64,000 nucleotides of DNA, from contig JANTQA010000023.1 in NCBI GenBank assembly GCA_027625915.1, forward strand, positions 1,054,001 through 1,118,000, read 5' to 3'. This document shows, piece after piece, positions 12,332 to 24,945 of this stretch. This DNA comes from Anaeramoeba flamelloides. Taxonomy: Eukaryota; Metamonada; Anaeramoebidae. A program made the translations under genes and the position numbers. Under the pieces are notes generated by a model, which was given only the letters and a program-made list of their open reading frames with translations, had not been told where the DNA came from and made no database searches. Position 1 is the first letter of the stretch, and each line of letters begins with the position of its first letter.

Positions 12332-13787
12332 TCAATTTTTCAAGCACAGATTGTGATTAAAAAGATTATTTTGATTAATTTTTGTTAGCAATTTTGCTTG
12401 TTGTTCCATTATTTTGGTTGATTTTTGAGTTGTTAAAGACGTTGTAAACGCCAATTGTTTGGTTCTACGGATTTTATTTATGTTATTAACTTTTTTGGGG
12501 ACTTTGAACAAAAATTGTTTAGTTTTGTGGAAATCGCGTTTTCTGGGTCGTGTGTTATTGAAATCATTTTTAAGGTTTACATTGAATTTGTTGATTTGAC
12601 TTTTTTTCTTTATTAGAATGGGAAGCCACTGTCCGTTTGGATATAATTTATAATGCTCATTTTCATTTTTAGATTCTTTCAGGATCCTTTCGATCAAGCC
12701 ATCAACGATTAAGTTTTGTAATGTAATTTGCTGTTTGCATTCTGGGCAGATCCATTTCTTAGTCACCTCGGCATTTTTTAAAAAGTTACTTAAATCAAAG
12801 CATTGCATATGTTTACATCCAACCCCTCGGGCTGGGACATTTATTTTTTTCTTTGTAAAGGGACACTTTAAAGAAATTATCTCATTTTCACCCATTTTTT
12901 CAATTATCTCGTTTGGATCTTTTCTTTTGTTATTTACTCTTAAGGTTCGCTTGCTGTTATTACTATTCCTTTCCCTATTGATATTGGTGTTGGTATTGGT
13001 GTTCTTGTGTGTGAGTTTGTTTGAAGAATTGCAATCTGAAGAGTAAATTAACTTTTTCATCTCTTTGAAATTTCTACCAGAATACACAGTCTTGTTCAGT
13101 TTCACAGTATTTACGATCCAATTTACATCCACTTGGTACATGTGCTGTAAAACAATTACGGTATCTTCCATTGCCGAGAGTGCCAAAAAAGTAAGTTCGT
13201 TTGTTTCTTTGTTGAAGAGAGACAAATCAATTTGAAAAGGTTTGTTCATCATTAATTTGAAAGAAACATTGTTAATATTGACCAAAATTTTTCGATCACA
13301 CTCTTGATCTTTCTTCTCCTTGTCTTCGCTTTCTTCTGAATTTGATAAAAACCGTAAACAAAACTTTGAAGGTGTCTTTTCAAAATTCCTTTTGATTTTC
13401 TCAATTCGTGTCCTTGGTACAACAAACCTCAAGGGTTTTGTTTCCCCCACAATGCCTGGGCCGATCAAAGGTGGGTATTGTGGCCTTAGCAACAAGGAAT
13501 CCCCAAATAAAATCCGAAGAATTGTTTGGTGACTTACATTTTTATTCTCGTGATAATGGGTTTTTAATTTATTAAACAATGAGCGCTTTGTAGGATCCCT
13601 AATTTTGTTGATTTTGCTATCTAAAGTTTCTTCTGGGTCGTTTTTTTTTTGGTTGTTGTGAATCATTTTTTGAAAAAGATGAATAATTTGTTGAATGAAA
13701 AAAAATCTGAAAATTACAATAAGAAACAAAGTATCAAATATGTGGAAAAATAAAAAAAAATGTTTTTTATTACTTAAAAGACGTCAT
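12332..13787 (-). CDS. PIAS/Siz-type SUMO E3 ligase (SP-RING protein)
   Basis: This is a nuclear SUMO ligase that positions the SUMO-charged E2 (Ubc9) on substrates. The main exon (13706-12332) encodes a PINIT-like region (about residues 100-225) and then an SP-RING/MIZ domain near residues 285-350. The zinc ligands read C-x-H in GCKHMQCFD and C-x2-C in WICPECK, followed by the family's LIVDGL motif. An Asn/Thr low-complexity tract (NTNTNTN) separates the domains, and the tail is basic. I place the start at ATG 13787: a 14-nt first exon, a canonical 67-bp intron (GTAATA to TTTTCAG, 13773-13707), then the main exon, giving 462 residues. The first ATG inside the main exon (13666, 442 residues) is the alternative. 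No SAP domain is seen. Stop is TGA. Confidence 0.85.
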
Positions 13788-14469
13788 TTTTTGTTTTAAT
13801 TTCAACACTATTCAAGGTTTCGTTGTTGTTTGTACAACTCCTTTGTATTTTATCAAGTTCTGAAATTATCCTGGAAAATAACCTATTTTCCTTTTCAAAA
13901 GTTTGGAAAAAAGATTTAACCTTTGAGTTCACCATTTTTCGAAACCAAATCCATTTTTGAATCATTTGTTTGGCATTTAGGTAATTTCAAGTTGATCTTT
14001 TTGTCATACTCAAAATTTAAAAAAAAAATCTCAAAACTTTAAAACAGAACTGGAAAATTTTGGAATTCGGGAAGCTGTGTTTCTAAGGAATACAAAATTA
14101 TAATATTAATTGTTTTGAAGAAAAGATTAATTTATTTATTTTTTCTTCAAATTTGGAAATAAGAAAAAGACTTTTTCAGAAGGAATTTAATTATAAAACA
14201 GTTTAGTATCTCATTTAGAATTTATGAATTTTTTTGAGTGAAATCAAAAATTGTTTTAATTTTTTGAGTACTTTGCAAATTTTTTCAACAGATATTTTAA
14301 AAATTGAATAAAGATTATATCTTAATCAAACTTTGTTGAATTACATATTTTGGGAGATTGAAAATATAAAAATTAAGTCAATTAAGTGAAAATTTTTTTC
14401 ATTTTGGATTTTGGGAATTGAAATTTCAATCACAAATTAATTTTAATATTCAATTATTCTGAAATTTGA
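13788..14469. other. Spacer upstream of the SUMO ligase
   Basis: A 63-codon minus-strand frame (13965-13774, contains KENRLFSRIISELDKIQ) overlaps the 14-nt first exon in a different frame. It looks protein-like and could be a true 5' exon if one base is missing near 13785, or an upstream reading frame. The rest is AT-rich sequence without features. Confidence 0.35.
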
Positions 14470-17400
14470 ATGGTTTCTGACAAACTGTTTTATTTGTATA
14501 CGTTTAAGAGAGGTTATTTCATAAACCTTTTTAAAATGAAAATAAAAAATTTATACTTTACCAAGAGTAAAATAACAAAAACCTATCAAGAATTAAATCA
14601 ATTCAAAGGCTTAGGTTATGTACTTGTTCCAAAGAAACAAGAACTGTTTTCATTTTTTTTTGTTTCTATAGCCCTTGAAGAAATTATCAAACTCCTGTTA
14701 AGAAAACAAAGTAAAAGAACGAAATTCATCAAAACAAGGAAAAATTTGATCATTTTTTAACAAGCAAGATACTTATTTTCTTTTTTTTTTTATTTCAATT
14801 TTCCACTTACACTTTCTGCGAATCAGGAGATCTAATTCTAGAAAGAACAAGCAGTGAAAGTTTAAAGGAATGTGGATCAAGTTTCTCAATTTTTCATCCT
14901 GGCTTTCAAAGCAATCCAAAACAAATTTCAACAGAATTACGACATTATTATTTATGCAAGTTTTTAGCTAATCCCCGATCACGAAAAGGATCAAACACAA
15001 AAGATACCAATTGAAATCACAGGTACACTTAGTTCTATTCAATATAATTTTTTAATTTAATTGAATGGTGTGGGCTATTCTGATCTAGTGCTTGATCCAA
15101 GTCTGTTGTCACTAACAGGCTTTATCAAATAAAAAAAATTGGTTAAGGTTTTGTGTGAAAAGGGTAAAAGTGGATTTTCAAGGCTGACAACATTTTTGGC
15201 GAAAAACAGAAAGAACATAACATTAACAATAAAGAGATTATTTCAGAATTTGATGATTCAAAATTATTCAATTTTGCCTAAAGTATCTTCAGATCCTGCA
15301 GTTGCTAACATTCTTGTGGAGAATAAAAAAATATAGAAAAAGAAATTGAAAAAGAAAAAGAAATAGAAATTGAAAAGGAAAATCAAAAGGAAAATGTAAA
15401 GAAAAAACAAAAAAATGAAATTTCAAAAACAAACAATATTCTTCAAGAAATCCATTCGAAAATCAAGAACAAAAAAGAAAAAAAAAAAGATCAAGAAAGA
15501 GATCAAGACCAAGATCAAGAAAAAGAAAAAAAAAAGAAAAAAAAATTTGTAAAAGAACAAGAAGAAAAAAATTATGTATTCAAATTAAAAAAAAAAGCAG
15601 AATGAGGTATATTCATATGGCAACGAAAAAAAACAATTTGAACACAGATAAATGAAGAGTCTAGCCTTTGAATTTCAAATGAAATTGCTTTCAAGAGGTA
15701 TTTTTGAAGATGTTTTCCAAAGAAGCAGAATCAAATTTACAAATAGGAAACAAAACGCTGAAATGTTTCTTAATGGGTTTTGACTTGGAATTAGACTTTG
15801 TTTTCAGTGATCAAGGGGAAAGAGATTTAATTTGAGAATTTGGATTATTAAATTCTACACTTTCAACAATAAAAGAAGCAACAGAAACAAAAATGGCAAC
15901 AACAAACCTCGAAACACCAGGAAGACCCACGTGAGCCACCTTTCAAGATAACCCTAAAGAATTCTGGATCACAAATTAATTATTTATCCAAATTAATTCG
16001 CAAAAAGGGATCTCTCGAAAAGGTGCCCAAAGTTCTAAATAAAATTTTGCCAAATGCTCATGAAGAAAATGGTGCGATCTCAAAAGGAGAAGTTTCGTTT
16101 CAATTTTTTTTTTTAACAGGGAAAGAAGATATTGATCAAGACAAAAGAGTTAAAATTGCACAAATATTTCAAGATCAAAATGTGGAAATCAATAGTCTCA
16201 GATCTTAAAACTACACATACTCTTTATCCAAAAATTTATTTATACAACATTATCGATTATTAAAAATATTGAAAAAACTTGTAATGATCAAACCCCCTTT
16301 TAAGCACAGAGGGTTATAACGCAGACTGTAGTGGTAATAAAATTGATAGAGAAAAATCATGTTGGGTACATAATCTTGGAAAATTGTATACCAAAGAATA
16401 TAATGTACATAAAAGGCATAAGTTGGATAATATCCCTGTATCATCAACACCACAAACTCAAAAAAAATCTATCTGGTTATGTTTATTATTACGCATTAAA
16501 AATTCTTTTCAAAGTATTAATTGCTATCTTAATATTTACCCTTGGATCATTAGCTTATCAAAAAATATTGACCAGAAAAAGAATTCTCCAAACAAAGTTG
16601 AAAAATGATTAAGCATTTTATTACTTGATCTTAATATTCCTATATAATTGGGTTTTACATTCAGATGTGACAAATTCACGGATACTGTTACTTGTTTGCA
16701 AAAAAGTATTTATTCACAAATAAATACTTTTTCGAGAATAAAAAAATGCGTCTTTTGCAAATAAGAGTTTTTTTTTCATTCACAAGTACTTTTTCTCTGA
16801 TAGGGAAAAGTACTGGGTTTCGCGAATAAAAAAACATCTAATAATAGGAATTGTTGAAAAATACTAAATCAATTTGAAGATCTTTATGTTTCAGATCTTC
16901 AATTAAAAAAAATATAATATTTAAAATAAAAACAAAATAAAAGATTTAAAACTATTAATTTTAACTTTATTTTGAAAGATCAGCAAAACAGAATAGAAAG
17001 GAAAAGTAAAATAATTTTTTGAAAAAACAATTAAAATTCCAAAATTTAGAGACAAACAAACAACATCTAACCTTAGTGATAAAAATGCACTCGAATCCCA
17101 AAAAGAAGAGGTTTTTGAAAAAAGGGTATTTTACCATCAAAGGTTAAATTCTCAAGAAGAAAGAAAAATTCACATTAGATCTAAGTTATGGATTGATTAA
17201 AAAAAAACAAACAACCATTCAACAATAGTGCAGAAGCTCTCTAAAATGAAAAATTTTGAAATAAATAAGAACAAAAAGATAAAAAGCTTTGAAAACAATC
17301 ATTCTTAATTTATGGCTGGGTGTTAATACTCTTGAAAGGACTTTAAAATTTTAACACGTATTTTAGTATTAAAGATAACTTTGGTAATTGTTTTAGACAA

Positions 17401-17703
17401 TGAGAACTAACTAGAGAATCTCAATAGGGCTGATAACATCCAAAGTATATTATTTTCATAGCAACATATGCAAAGATAGATTGAGAAATGATAATTTACC
17501 AAAAGTTGTTATTTGGGTGGAAGAAAGGGTTAGATAAATTTGCCAATCAAATCAAAACAAAATTCGGTAATTGTTTTGATCTAACCATTGACCGGAATTG
17601 GGAAATACTCGAAAATGCAAAATATTTATTTTGTCATGAAAATGATAATTTTATTTTTTATACATATTATAATTATTTTTCTTCTTCTCTTTTTTTTATT
17701 TGA
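14470..17703 (+). pseudogene. Broken multi-part coding relic with a Glu/Lys tract
   Basis: Protein-like plus-strand segments follow one another in changing frames. 14470-14760 contains ELNQFKGLGYVLVP. About 14828-15014 contains FHPGFQSNPKQISTEL. 15139-15336 contains VLCEKGKSGFSRLTTFL. 15330-15605 is an EKEKEIEIEK-type low-complexity tract. About 15650-16208 contains RIKFTNRKQNAEMFL and KVPKVLNKILPN. 16350-16610 contains HNLGKLYTKEY. About 17010-17200 contains NSQEERKIHIRSKLW. 17488-17703 contains FGNCFDLTIDRNWE. Some junctions look like splice sites (ATCAG before 14828, CACAG/GTACAC near 15020), but many breaks cannot be explained by introns. It is probably a decayed host gene, or two. I do not recognise the family. 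Confidence 0.45.
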
Positions 17704-18114
17704 TAAATTTTCAATAATTACTCCTTTCTCTAAATAAATAAAAGAAAATGAAAAATATTCGAATTTTTTCAACAAGGCAAAAATCGTTGAAAATAAACTT
17801 TTTTATTGTGCTTGTTTTTTTTTTTATTATTCTTTAGCATAACTAATTATCAATATTTAAGTTAAATTTTCTAAATTTAGTTTCAATAACAAAAAAAATC
17901 AATTATTTTCAAACAAAGTCAAAATACTTTAATATTTTTATAATTTCGGAGTTTAATTTTTTAGAAAAAAAAAAGAACAATAAAACAGTACATAAGCTGA
18001 AAAAAATATGCCTTTTAAATTAAAAACTAAAAAACCACATTTGAATTATAATAATCAGATCGAACTTTTAAATTACTGAGGCATTTTAATTGGTCGTAAG
18101 TATAACATGCGAAA

Positions 18115-18430
18115 ATTTGCAAAATGCAAAAATTTGCAAAATTTTATTATTATTATTCTAAAGATTGTGGGTGAATTGAATTGGTATCTTATAGGTCTGT
18201 AGCATTTCAATACGTTACTTAATTATAGTTGAAAAATGTTAGGAAATGTCATAACGATGGAATTTACTAATGTTACACAATTAAAAATTATCATAACTAT
18301 GACATTTCCTAACATTTTATTGCAATCATGTAGTAATACACATGAACACTACAAGCCTCTGAGATACCAATTCAATTCACCCACAATCTTTAGAATAATA
18401 TTAATAAAATTTTGCAACTTTTGGCATTTT
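18115..18430. mobile_element. Long hairpin (foldback) element
   Basis: The left arm (about 18115-18205, containing TTCTAAAGATTGTGGGTG) is repeated inverted in the right arm (about 18350-18430, containing CACCCACAATCTTTAGAA). An inner inverted pair, ATGTTAGGAAATGTCATA at 18236 and TATGACATTTCCTAACAT at 18298, extends the pairing inward. The whole unit is nearly palindromic, as in foldback MITEs. No second copy was seen in the window. Confidence 0.7.
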
Positions 18431-18596
18431 GTAATAATTTACAAGTTATGTCAACTCCCCTTTTAATTTAAAATTTTTTTTTACAAAATCTTTTTTGTAT
18501 TTTATTGTCGCTCATTTTGAAAAGTAATCAACTCTTTTTTAAAAACTAAATCCTATTTTTTATTTTTTTCAGATTCTAAGATACATGTAGATCAAA

Positions 18597-19305
18597 ACTC
18601 TTTTTCAAATAAAAGGTTACAGAAAATTTCAAGAATTATTAATAATTGAATCAAATTAATTGTAGTATTATTCTAAAATATAAGAAACTCTCTAAAACCT
18701 AAAAAACTTTCAAAAAGATGTTTAAAACTCATTAAAATAAAACAATATAAAATAAAATTCAATATTTTAACAATTGATGTGCACTTTTGTTTGATATCAG
18801 AAATCTCGTTTTGTAAATTGTAAAGAAAAAAAAATTAAAAAATCAATAAAAATCGTTGAACAAGGTGAATGGTGGTACAGTTCTTTACATTTTATTGATA
18901 AAATTTTACACGTCAAACTTTTGGTCTTTAAATTCTCATTTTAAATATAAAGCCACAATTCGTCTGGGTATTTTGTTGGAATGGTTTTTTTCTTTATTGT
19001 ATTTTCTATCTGTTACATATATCAATCTAATAATTGTTTTTTAAAATTCCTATTTCTAACTCATTTGAAATCAAACCTAAACTGGTTCCATTTTTATACT
19101 ATTCGATTATTTTCAAATTGGTTTCTTCTTATCTTTTTTTTTTTTTTTTTTCCAACTGTTAAATATCCATGAATGAAAAAACAAAACTTGTTAAAAATGA
19201 ATATTTAGAAATGAAAATCACAAATAAGCAATTATCTTATTAACAATCAAATTAAATTTGATTGATGATTGGGGAGATTTACCCCTTTGTTTGAAAAAGA
19301 GTTTT
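18597..19305. mobile_element. Element F, copy 2
   Basis: The ends are AAAACTCTTTTTCAAATAAA and TTTGTTTGAAAAAGAGTTTT, a perfect 12-bp or longer inverted pair at the tip. The interior is collinear with F1 at 11154-11858. The copy is uninterrupted and non-coding. Confidence 0.65.
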
Positions 19306-20097
19306 TATATAAGAGTATAAAGTATTTATTTTCGATTTATTTTAATTATTTATTGGTGCCTTTGAGTAAGAATTAATAATAAAAATTTAGTTTTTCCAAT
19401 TATTGAAAGAGTATTTATTTTTGATAATACATTATTTTTTTTTCTTTTTAATATCATTTGGGTTATAAAAATAAAAAAATATTAATGGGTTGAATTTCGG
19501 ATTGTTAAAATATTTAAATCTCAACAAATCTTTTGTATCTTATGCGTTGAGTGTAATTTTAAGTGGTGTAACAATTCTTATATAAGAATAATAATCTATT
19601 TCTTTTTTGATCCTCTTTGAATAAATGAAAAGGGTAAGGAAATTATAAACAATTAATTTAAAATTAAACATTTATATTGACATACAAGTATTTTAATTGT
19701 ACTAGCATTTTTTATTTTTTTTTACGCTTTTTTTTTTCTGATCTAAAAAAAATAAAAATATTTGTTAAATGATAAAAAATTCATTAGTTATTGTTTCGTT
19801 TTCAAACAATAGAGTAAATATGAATGTATCCAAAATGTAGTTTTTTGTTAATTTTTCCATATTCTTTATTTTCTATCAAGAATTATTTTTTTTTTTTTTT
19901 CGTTTTTTTAACATGAAGAGAAGAAGAAAAATAATGAACAACACAATTCTAATTTGATAAGCAAAGTATGGAGGGTTGAAAAATAGTTCTGAAAATTTGA
20001 CTTTTTGAACAAGACAAGGGTTTGGACTTAGATTACCTCATAACCAAGTAAAGTAATAATGCTTTGTACTTGGATCAACTTTTGTTGAGTATGTAAA

Positions 20098-20680
20098 CTA
20101 TTTTTCAAAAATTTTGACTCACTTTATAATGTTTATGGAAGCTGTTTGGAGGGTTTATTTCAGTATTCTTTACAAAAAAAATAGTTCAAATTTTTGGATC
20201 AGAATTATTTTTTCCAATTTCGAAAATTTTAGTTTTACTTTTTCTTTTTTTTATGTTTTTCTTTGTTTTTTTTTCTTTTGTTTTTCTTTTTCTTTTTCTT
20301 TTTTTTTTTAAAAAAGATCACGTGGAAAAAAAAAAAGATCTTAGAAAAGACAAATAATCACTAAGAAAATTGATACTCTATAATGTATTTTTAAGGTATA
20401 TCTAAATTTATCTGAAAAAAATCTTCTTGTTCAACTTTTTTTTTGTGAAAGTTCACAAATAAAAAATCCGTAATGCTCATTTCAAAAATTGTGACTCACT
20501 TTTTTTTTGTTTTTGGTTTTATTTTTTTTTAATTTTTAATATATCAGGCTTTTATTTAAAATGACTTAAAAGCGAATTAAAAATCAGATTTAGTTATTAA
20601 TTGTTCTCGAATACAAAAAGATACTTTTTTTTTTTCAATTTATTATATCAGGTGAGTCACAATATTTGATAAAGAGTTTA
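20098..20680. mobile_element. Element D, copy 1
   Basis: The left end TTTCAAAAATTTTGACTCAC and the right end GTGAGTCACAATATTTGATA are inverted. A second copy of the left-end motif sits inside at about 20480-20501, so the right 190 bp could move as a smaller unit. Related copies are at 28330 (split), 46497 and 58798. There is a poly-pyrimidine stretch in the middle and no gene. Confidence 0.65.
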
Positions 20681-21680
20681 TTACATAAACCGATAGATAT
20701 CATGATGGTGTTTATTTTGATCATTTTGACATAATTAACATAAAAAAAAAAGAACCAGATGTCCCTTCAATATTTGATGTACTCAACAAAACTTTTTAAT
20801 TTTTTTATATTTTTTTAGATATTTTTTTGATCTCTTGTATTTTTCACAAAACCACTTGGGTTTTAAAATACTTCTAATGATTTTAATTAAAACATTCTTT
20901 TTACTATTCTTAGAATCAGGGGTCACAAATTTAGTCACTTCAAAACTCTCTCTTTAACAGATTAAGAGCTCTTGAGTACTTGAACTTTACCAATAAAGTC
21001 TGATCTCTTTTATTTCTAACTTTTCAATCTCTTGTTCTTGTCTTTTTTTCAGAATTATATTATTCGTTTCAGTTCTGAATGAAAGGCAATCCAAAAAAAT
21101 TGAAATCTTTCAAATAGCCAAATTATTTCTCTATGTTTTTTTTTAATAAATTAACTCTTTAAGATAATATGTGTGAACAATTTCAAAAATATTGAATTTT
21201 TTAAATAAAATATTATATTTTATAAATTTGATCTTACCTTAATATGTTTTAAAAAAACCATAAATATCTTTCCAAATTGTAAATATGAAAAAATCCCTTT
21301 CTTGGATTAAGAATGGTTACAAAAGGCTAAAAAAAAAATTAAGTAATTCTAAAATATCATTTGATTTCTTGTATTGAGTTTATTTTTGGAATTTGAAAAT
21401 ATATTTTTTCTTTGGATCTTTTTATTTCTGGGGATTATTTGACAAAATCTAGGAAATTGGAAAAAAATAATGATTTTTGTTGGGAATATGTCACGAACTG
21501 AAAAAAAAACACACTACACATAAACGAGACTTTGAATTTCAATTGGCTATTTCCCCATTTTTTTAGTTTTATTTTTTTTTCCAAAAGTCCTTTATTTTTT
21601 AATTGTTTCAAGAGTAAAATTTTTAAAATTGCTAATCAGATTATTAATTTCCTCAAAAAAAGATAAAACAAAAGAAACAA

Positions 21681-24600
21681 ATGACACAAAGAAATGTTTT
21701 CTTGAAAAAAACTAACAAACCAAAAAAAAAACAACAAAAGCACAAACCACGTCGTTCACAAAGGTTAATTGAACAATGGCAAAGACTCCAAGAGATTGAA
21801 GAATTTGAAAAAAAAGAATCAATCTTTGAAAGAAAACGTAAGTCAATAAAGGATAGCCAACAGAATAAAACGGGCACTAAAGAAAGAAAAGAATATAAAA
21901 AGGCAAGATACAATACAAGGAGCAGATCAAGAAGCCTTCACTCCAAGCCTTTAAATTCAAAAAAAACACAAATCAATGAAAAAACAAAAGTCCGTGCTGT
22001 TAATCGATCCAGATCAAAAACAAAAACAAAAACAAATACTAACACAGACAAAAACAAAGCCAAAACCTAAGACCAAGCCAAAACAAAAAATTACCAACAA
22101 AAAAACAATTAAAAAAAAATCAAATTCTACAAAAAAAAACGTACCAAACACACAACCCCCAAGCCCGGTTTTGGAAGACAATGTTTTTTCTAGTTATAAC
22201 CCTTTTTCATTTTTAAGTAAGAAGATTTTCTTTATATTTTTTTTTTTAATTACAAACATAACCCTTTTCCAAGAAGGAGCACACAAAAGTCTTAAAAAGT
22301 GTGTTATTCAAACTACTTGATTTACTCTTTTTAGTTTGAGAGAAACTTTTTTTAAAACTATTATTTTTTGAAACACAAACTTCTGGTTTCCCATTCAGTT
22401 GCTTTCACAAAAACTAAACCAAGTCAAAAAGAATTGAATTCATTTAATTTTCTTGAATTAGAATAAAAAATTTCCAATCGAAATTTTGTTTCCCACAAAG
22501 ACTGAATAAAAAAAAAAAAAATTCAAGCATTCCTATTTAGCCTTAAATTTTGGGTTTGTTTTAAAAACATGTTACTCCACATAAGAGTTATTATGGAAGT
22601 GAATTTTCTCCGACTAATTGAAATTAAAATCAAAAAAACAAATTTTTTTGATAAATTACTCTTCGTTTCTCGTTTTGTAGTTCAATTTTTTTTGTTTACT
22701 TTATTTCAATCTTGAAAAAACCTTTTTGTAAACTTTGATTTTTCTAAAAATATTAAACAAAAAAACAAACAAAAATCAAAAACAAAAAAACAAAAAAAAC
22801 AAATTAGATGATTTTTCTTCGTCAAAGGGAATGAAAGAAATTTTAAAAGGGCTGGTTAGTAGTGATCAGTATTTAATTACAAGGCCATTGAATGAATTAG
22901 CAACGATGCTAAGTTTGATGACTGAAGACAATTTTTCATTAGATTTTTCCTTAGAAACCATTTTACCAGCATTATTGAAATTAGTATCATCAAATATTAA
23001 CATTGAAATACCATTACTATCTGTCAGATGCTTTGCCAATCTATTAGAAGCCCTGCCGGGCGTCATTGAGGTATTCATTGAATATAAATTACATAATTTC
23101 CTCTTTGAGAAACTATTAAACCCACAATTTATTGAACTTGCTGAAGAAGTGATTTCACTTGTGGAGAAGCTAACAATAGAATACCCCAAGCCGTTGTTAT
23201 CGTCAGGTGGTCTGTTAGCTGTTTTGACCTTTGTTGAATTTTTTTCCTTACCTACCCAACAGCAAGCACTTTCCTCTGCGGCTAATATGGCAAGAGCGAT
23301 TCCAAACGAAAAAAATGCCAAAAGCAAGGGGTGTAATATTTTTGAACAATTCAAGAAATCTCTTCCTTTATTAACAAACCTAATTCAAGCACCAGACTCA
23401 ACTGTTTCAGATTTGAGTTGCCTATGTATATTCCGAATATTTTCAAATTATTTTCATGATCAAATGAAAATCCAATTACTATTATCAGAGTCTCAAAATT
23501 TGTTAACCAATATTTTAAAGTTAATTTCAAACGAACCAAAAAGAAAAATTTTTACTTCTGCTATCAAATTTTTTTGTGATCTTTGCAATTCCAACTCAAA
23601 TGTGATTACAAGTTTGATCCAATCGCAAAATGGGATAATTTCAATTATTTGCAAAGCCTTTACCCTTTCTTTAAAAAATGATGATCAAATTCAACTTTTA
23701 AATAATTATATTACATTTCATTTAAATAGCAATAAAGTTCATGAATTAATTCGATTATCTGATAGTTTATTGCCTGATAATCTAACTAATAGAGGTGTGG
23801 TGCCTTCATATGTTTTTCCTTTTCTTTTAAATATCGAAAATTCATCAAATAAAAATAATTTTATGAAGAATAAACATCATAAAAAATTGAAAAAAATAAT
23901 AATTGCAAAATCAAAATTAAAAAAAAACAAGGAAAAGCAAAAGGAAAAAGAAATTATCATCGAAGAAAAAAAAAGGAAAAAGGAAATGGAAATGGAAATG
24001 GAAATGGAAATTAAAAAGGAAACGTCAAATGAAAATGAAAATAAAAATAAAAAAAAATTGTTTAAATTTTTAGGAAGGTTTTTAGCAAGATCAATGTTAG
24101 ATTTTAGAGTACTTGATTTGCTAATCTCGAAAATCTTTTATGATTTAGTATTTTTACAAGAAAAACCCACCTTATGGCATTTATCCCAACTCTCACCCGA
24201 AATTTATTCTGTTTTTTTAGATTTTTATAAAATTATTGAACATGATTCCAATCAAAAGTCTGGATCCAAGTCTGGGAATGGCAAGGGATATCAAAATGGA
24301 AAATTACAATTATTTACAATAAAAAGCCCCAAAATTGAAGAATTGTATTTAAATTTTACTCTTCCAGGATACCCCGAAATCGAATTAAAGCCAAACGGGT
24401 CACAAATTTATAAAAATAAAGACAACTTACAAGAGTATTTATCCTTGGTTTTGGATTTTTTTTTGAAAAGTGGTATAAATAACCAAATCCAACAATTCAG
24501 AAGGGGCTTCCAAGAGTTGTTGCCAATCAATTCTCTAAAAATATTTGAATTTGAAGAATTTGACCAAATGATTAATTGTACCCGTAAGGAAGAATGGACA

Positions 24601-24945
24601 CGGGAGTTGCTATTTAATTCCATTGAAACGGGCCATGAATATACCAAGCATTCCAAAATTGTTCAAGACTTGATCCAAATACTAACAGATATGTCCATTG
24701 ATGAAAAAATTCAATTTATTAAATTCTGCACAGGTAGTTCATCCTAAAAAAATGGGATCCAAAAATTAAAACCTAAATTGACAATTGTTAAAAGCACAAT
24801 AAGTGGAAACCCAGATAAATATTTGCCAACAGTAATGACTTGTACCAATTATTTGAAAATACCTCAATATTCCTCAATTGAAATTTTGAAATTAAAATTA
24901 TTTACAGCCATACAAGAAGGTCAAATGTGTTTTCATTTATCCTAA
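21681..24945 (+). pseudogene. HECT-type ubiquitin ligase, UPL3/TRIP12-like, apparently disrupted
   Basis: HECT ligases of this group pass ubiquitin through a C-lobe cysteine to lysines. A basic N-terminal exon (from ATG 21681) changes frame once within the CAAAAA-rich stretch 21976-22070. A phase-1 donor (TTTTTAA/GTAAGA, exon end 22216) and acceptor (TTAG, exon start 22808) then lead to an armadillo-like region (about 22830-23740; contains LSSAANMARAIPN, as in UPL3/TRIP12). A Lys/Glu/Met tract (23860-24060) follows, then HECT from LFKFLGRFLARSMLD onward. An in-frame TAA at 24745 follows FCTGSSS. The same frame continues after it with LTIVKSTI, the catalytic block [13 protein letters not shown] (Cys at 24841) and FHLS, ending at 24945. 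The first half of the HECT N-lobe and the long central region of the family are absent. It is probably a decayed copy; a sequence error at 24745 is the alternative. Confidence 0.75.

Larger units (their letters stand above)
17704..21680. other. Intergenic region of MITE-like elements
   Basis: It holds the foldback at 18115-18430, element F2 at 18597-19305 and element D1 at 20098-20680. The remaining 2 kb is AT-rich sequence with poly-T runs. No coding frame was found. Confidence 0.5.

Noticed and set aside
13774-13965. 63-codon minus-strand frame as a separate gene
   Set aside because: It overlaps the start of the SUMO ligase in another frame and has no recognisable similarity; kept only as a note.
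22866-23354. 162-codon minus-strand frame
   Set aside because: It is the antisense of the armadillo region of the HECT gene.
24745-24747. Stop-codon reassignment (TAA read as an amino acid)
   Set aside because: uS3 and dynamitin end naturally at TAA and uS17 and the SUMO ligase at TGA, so the standard code fits.
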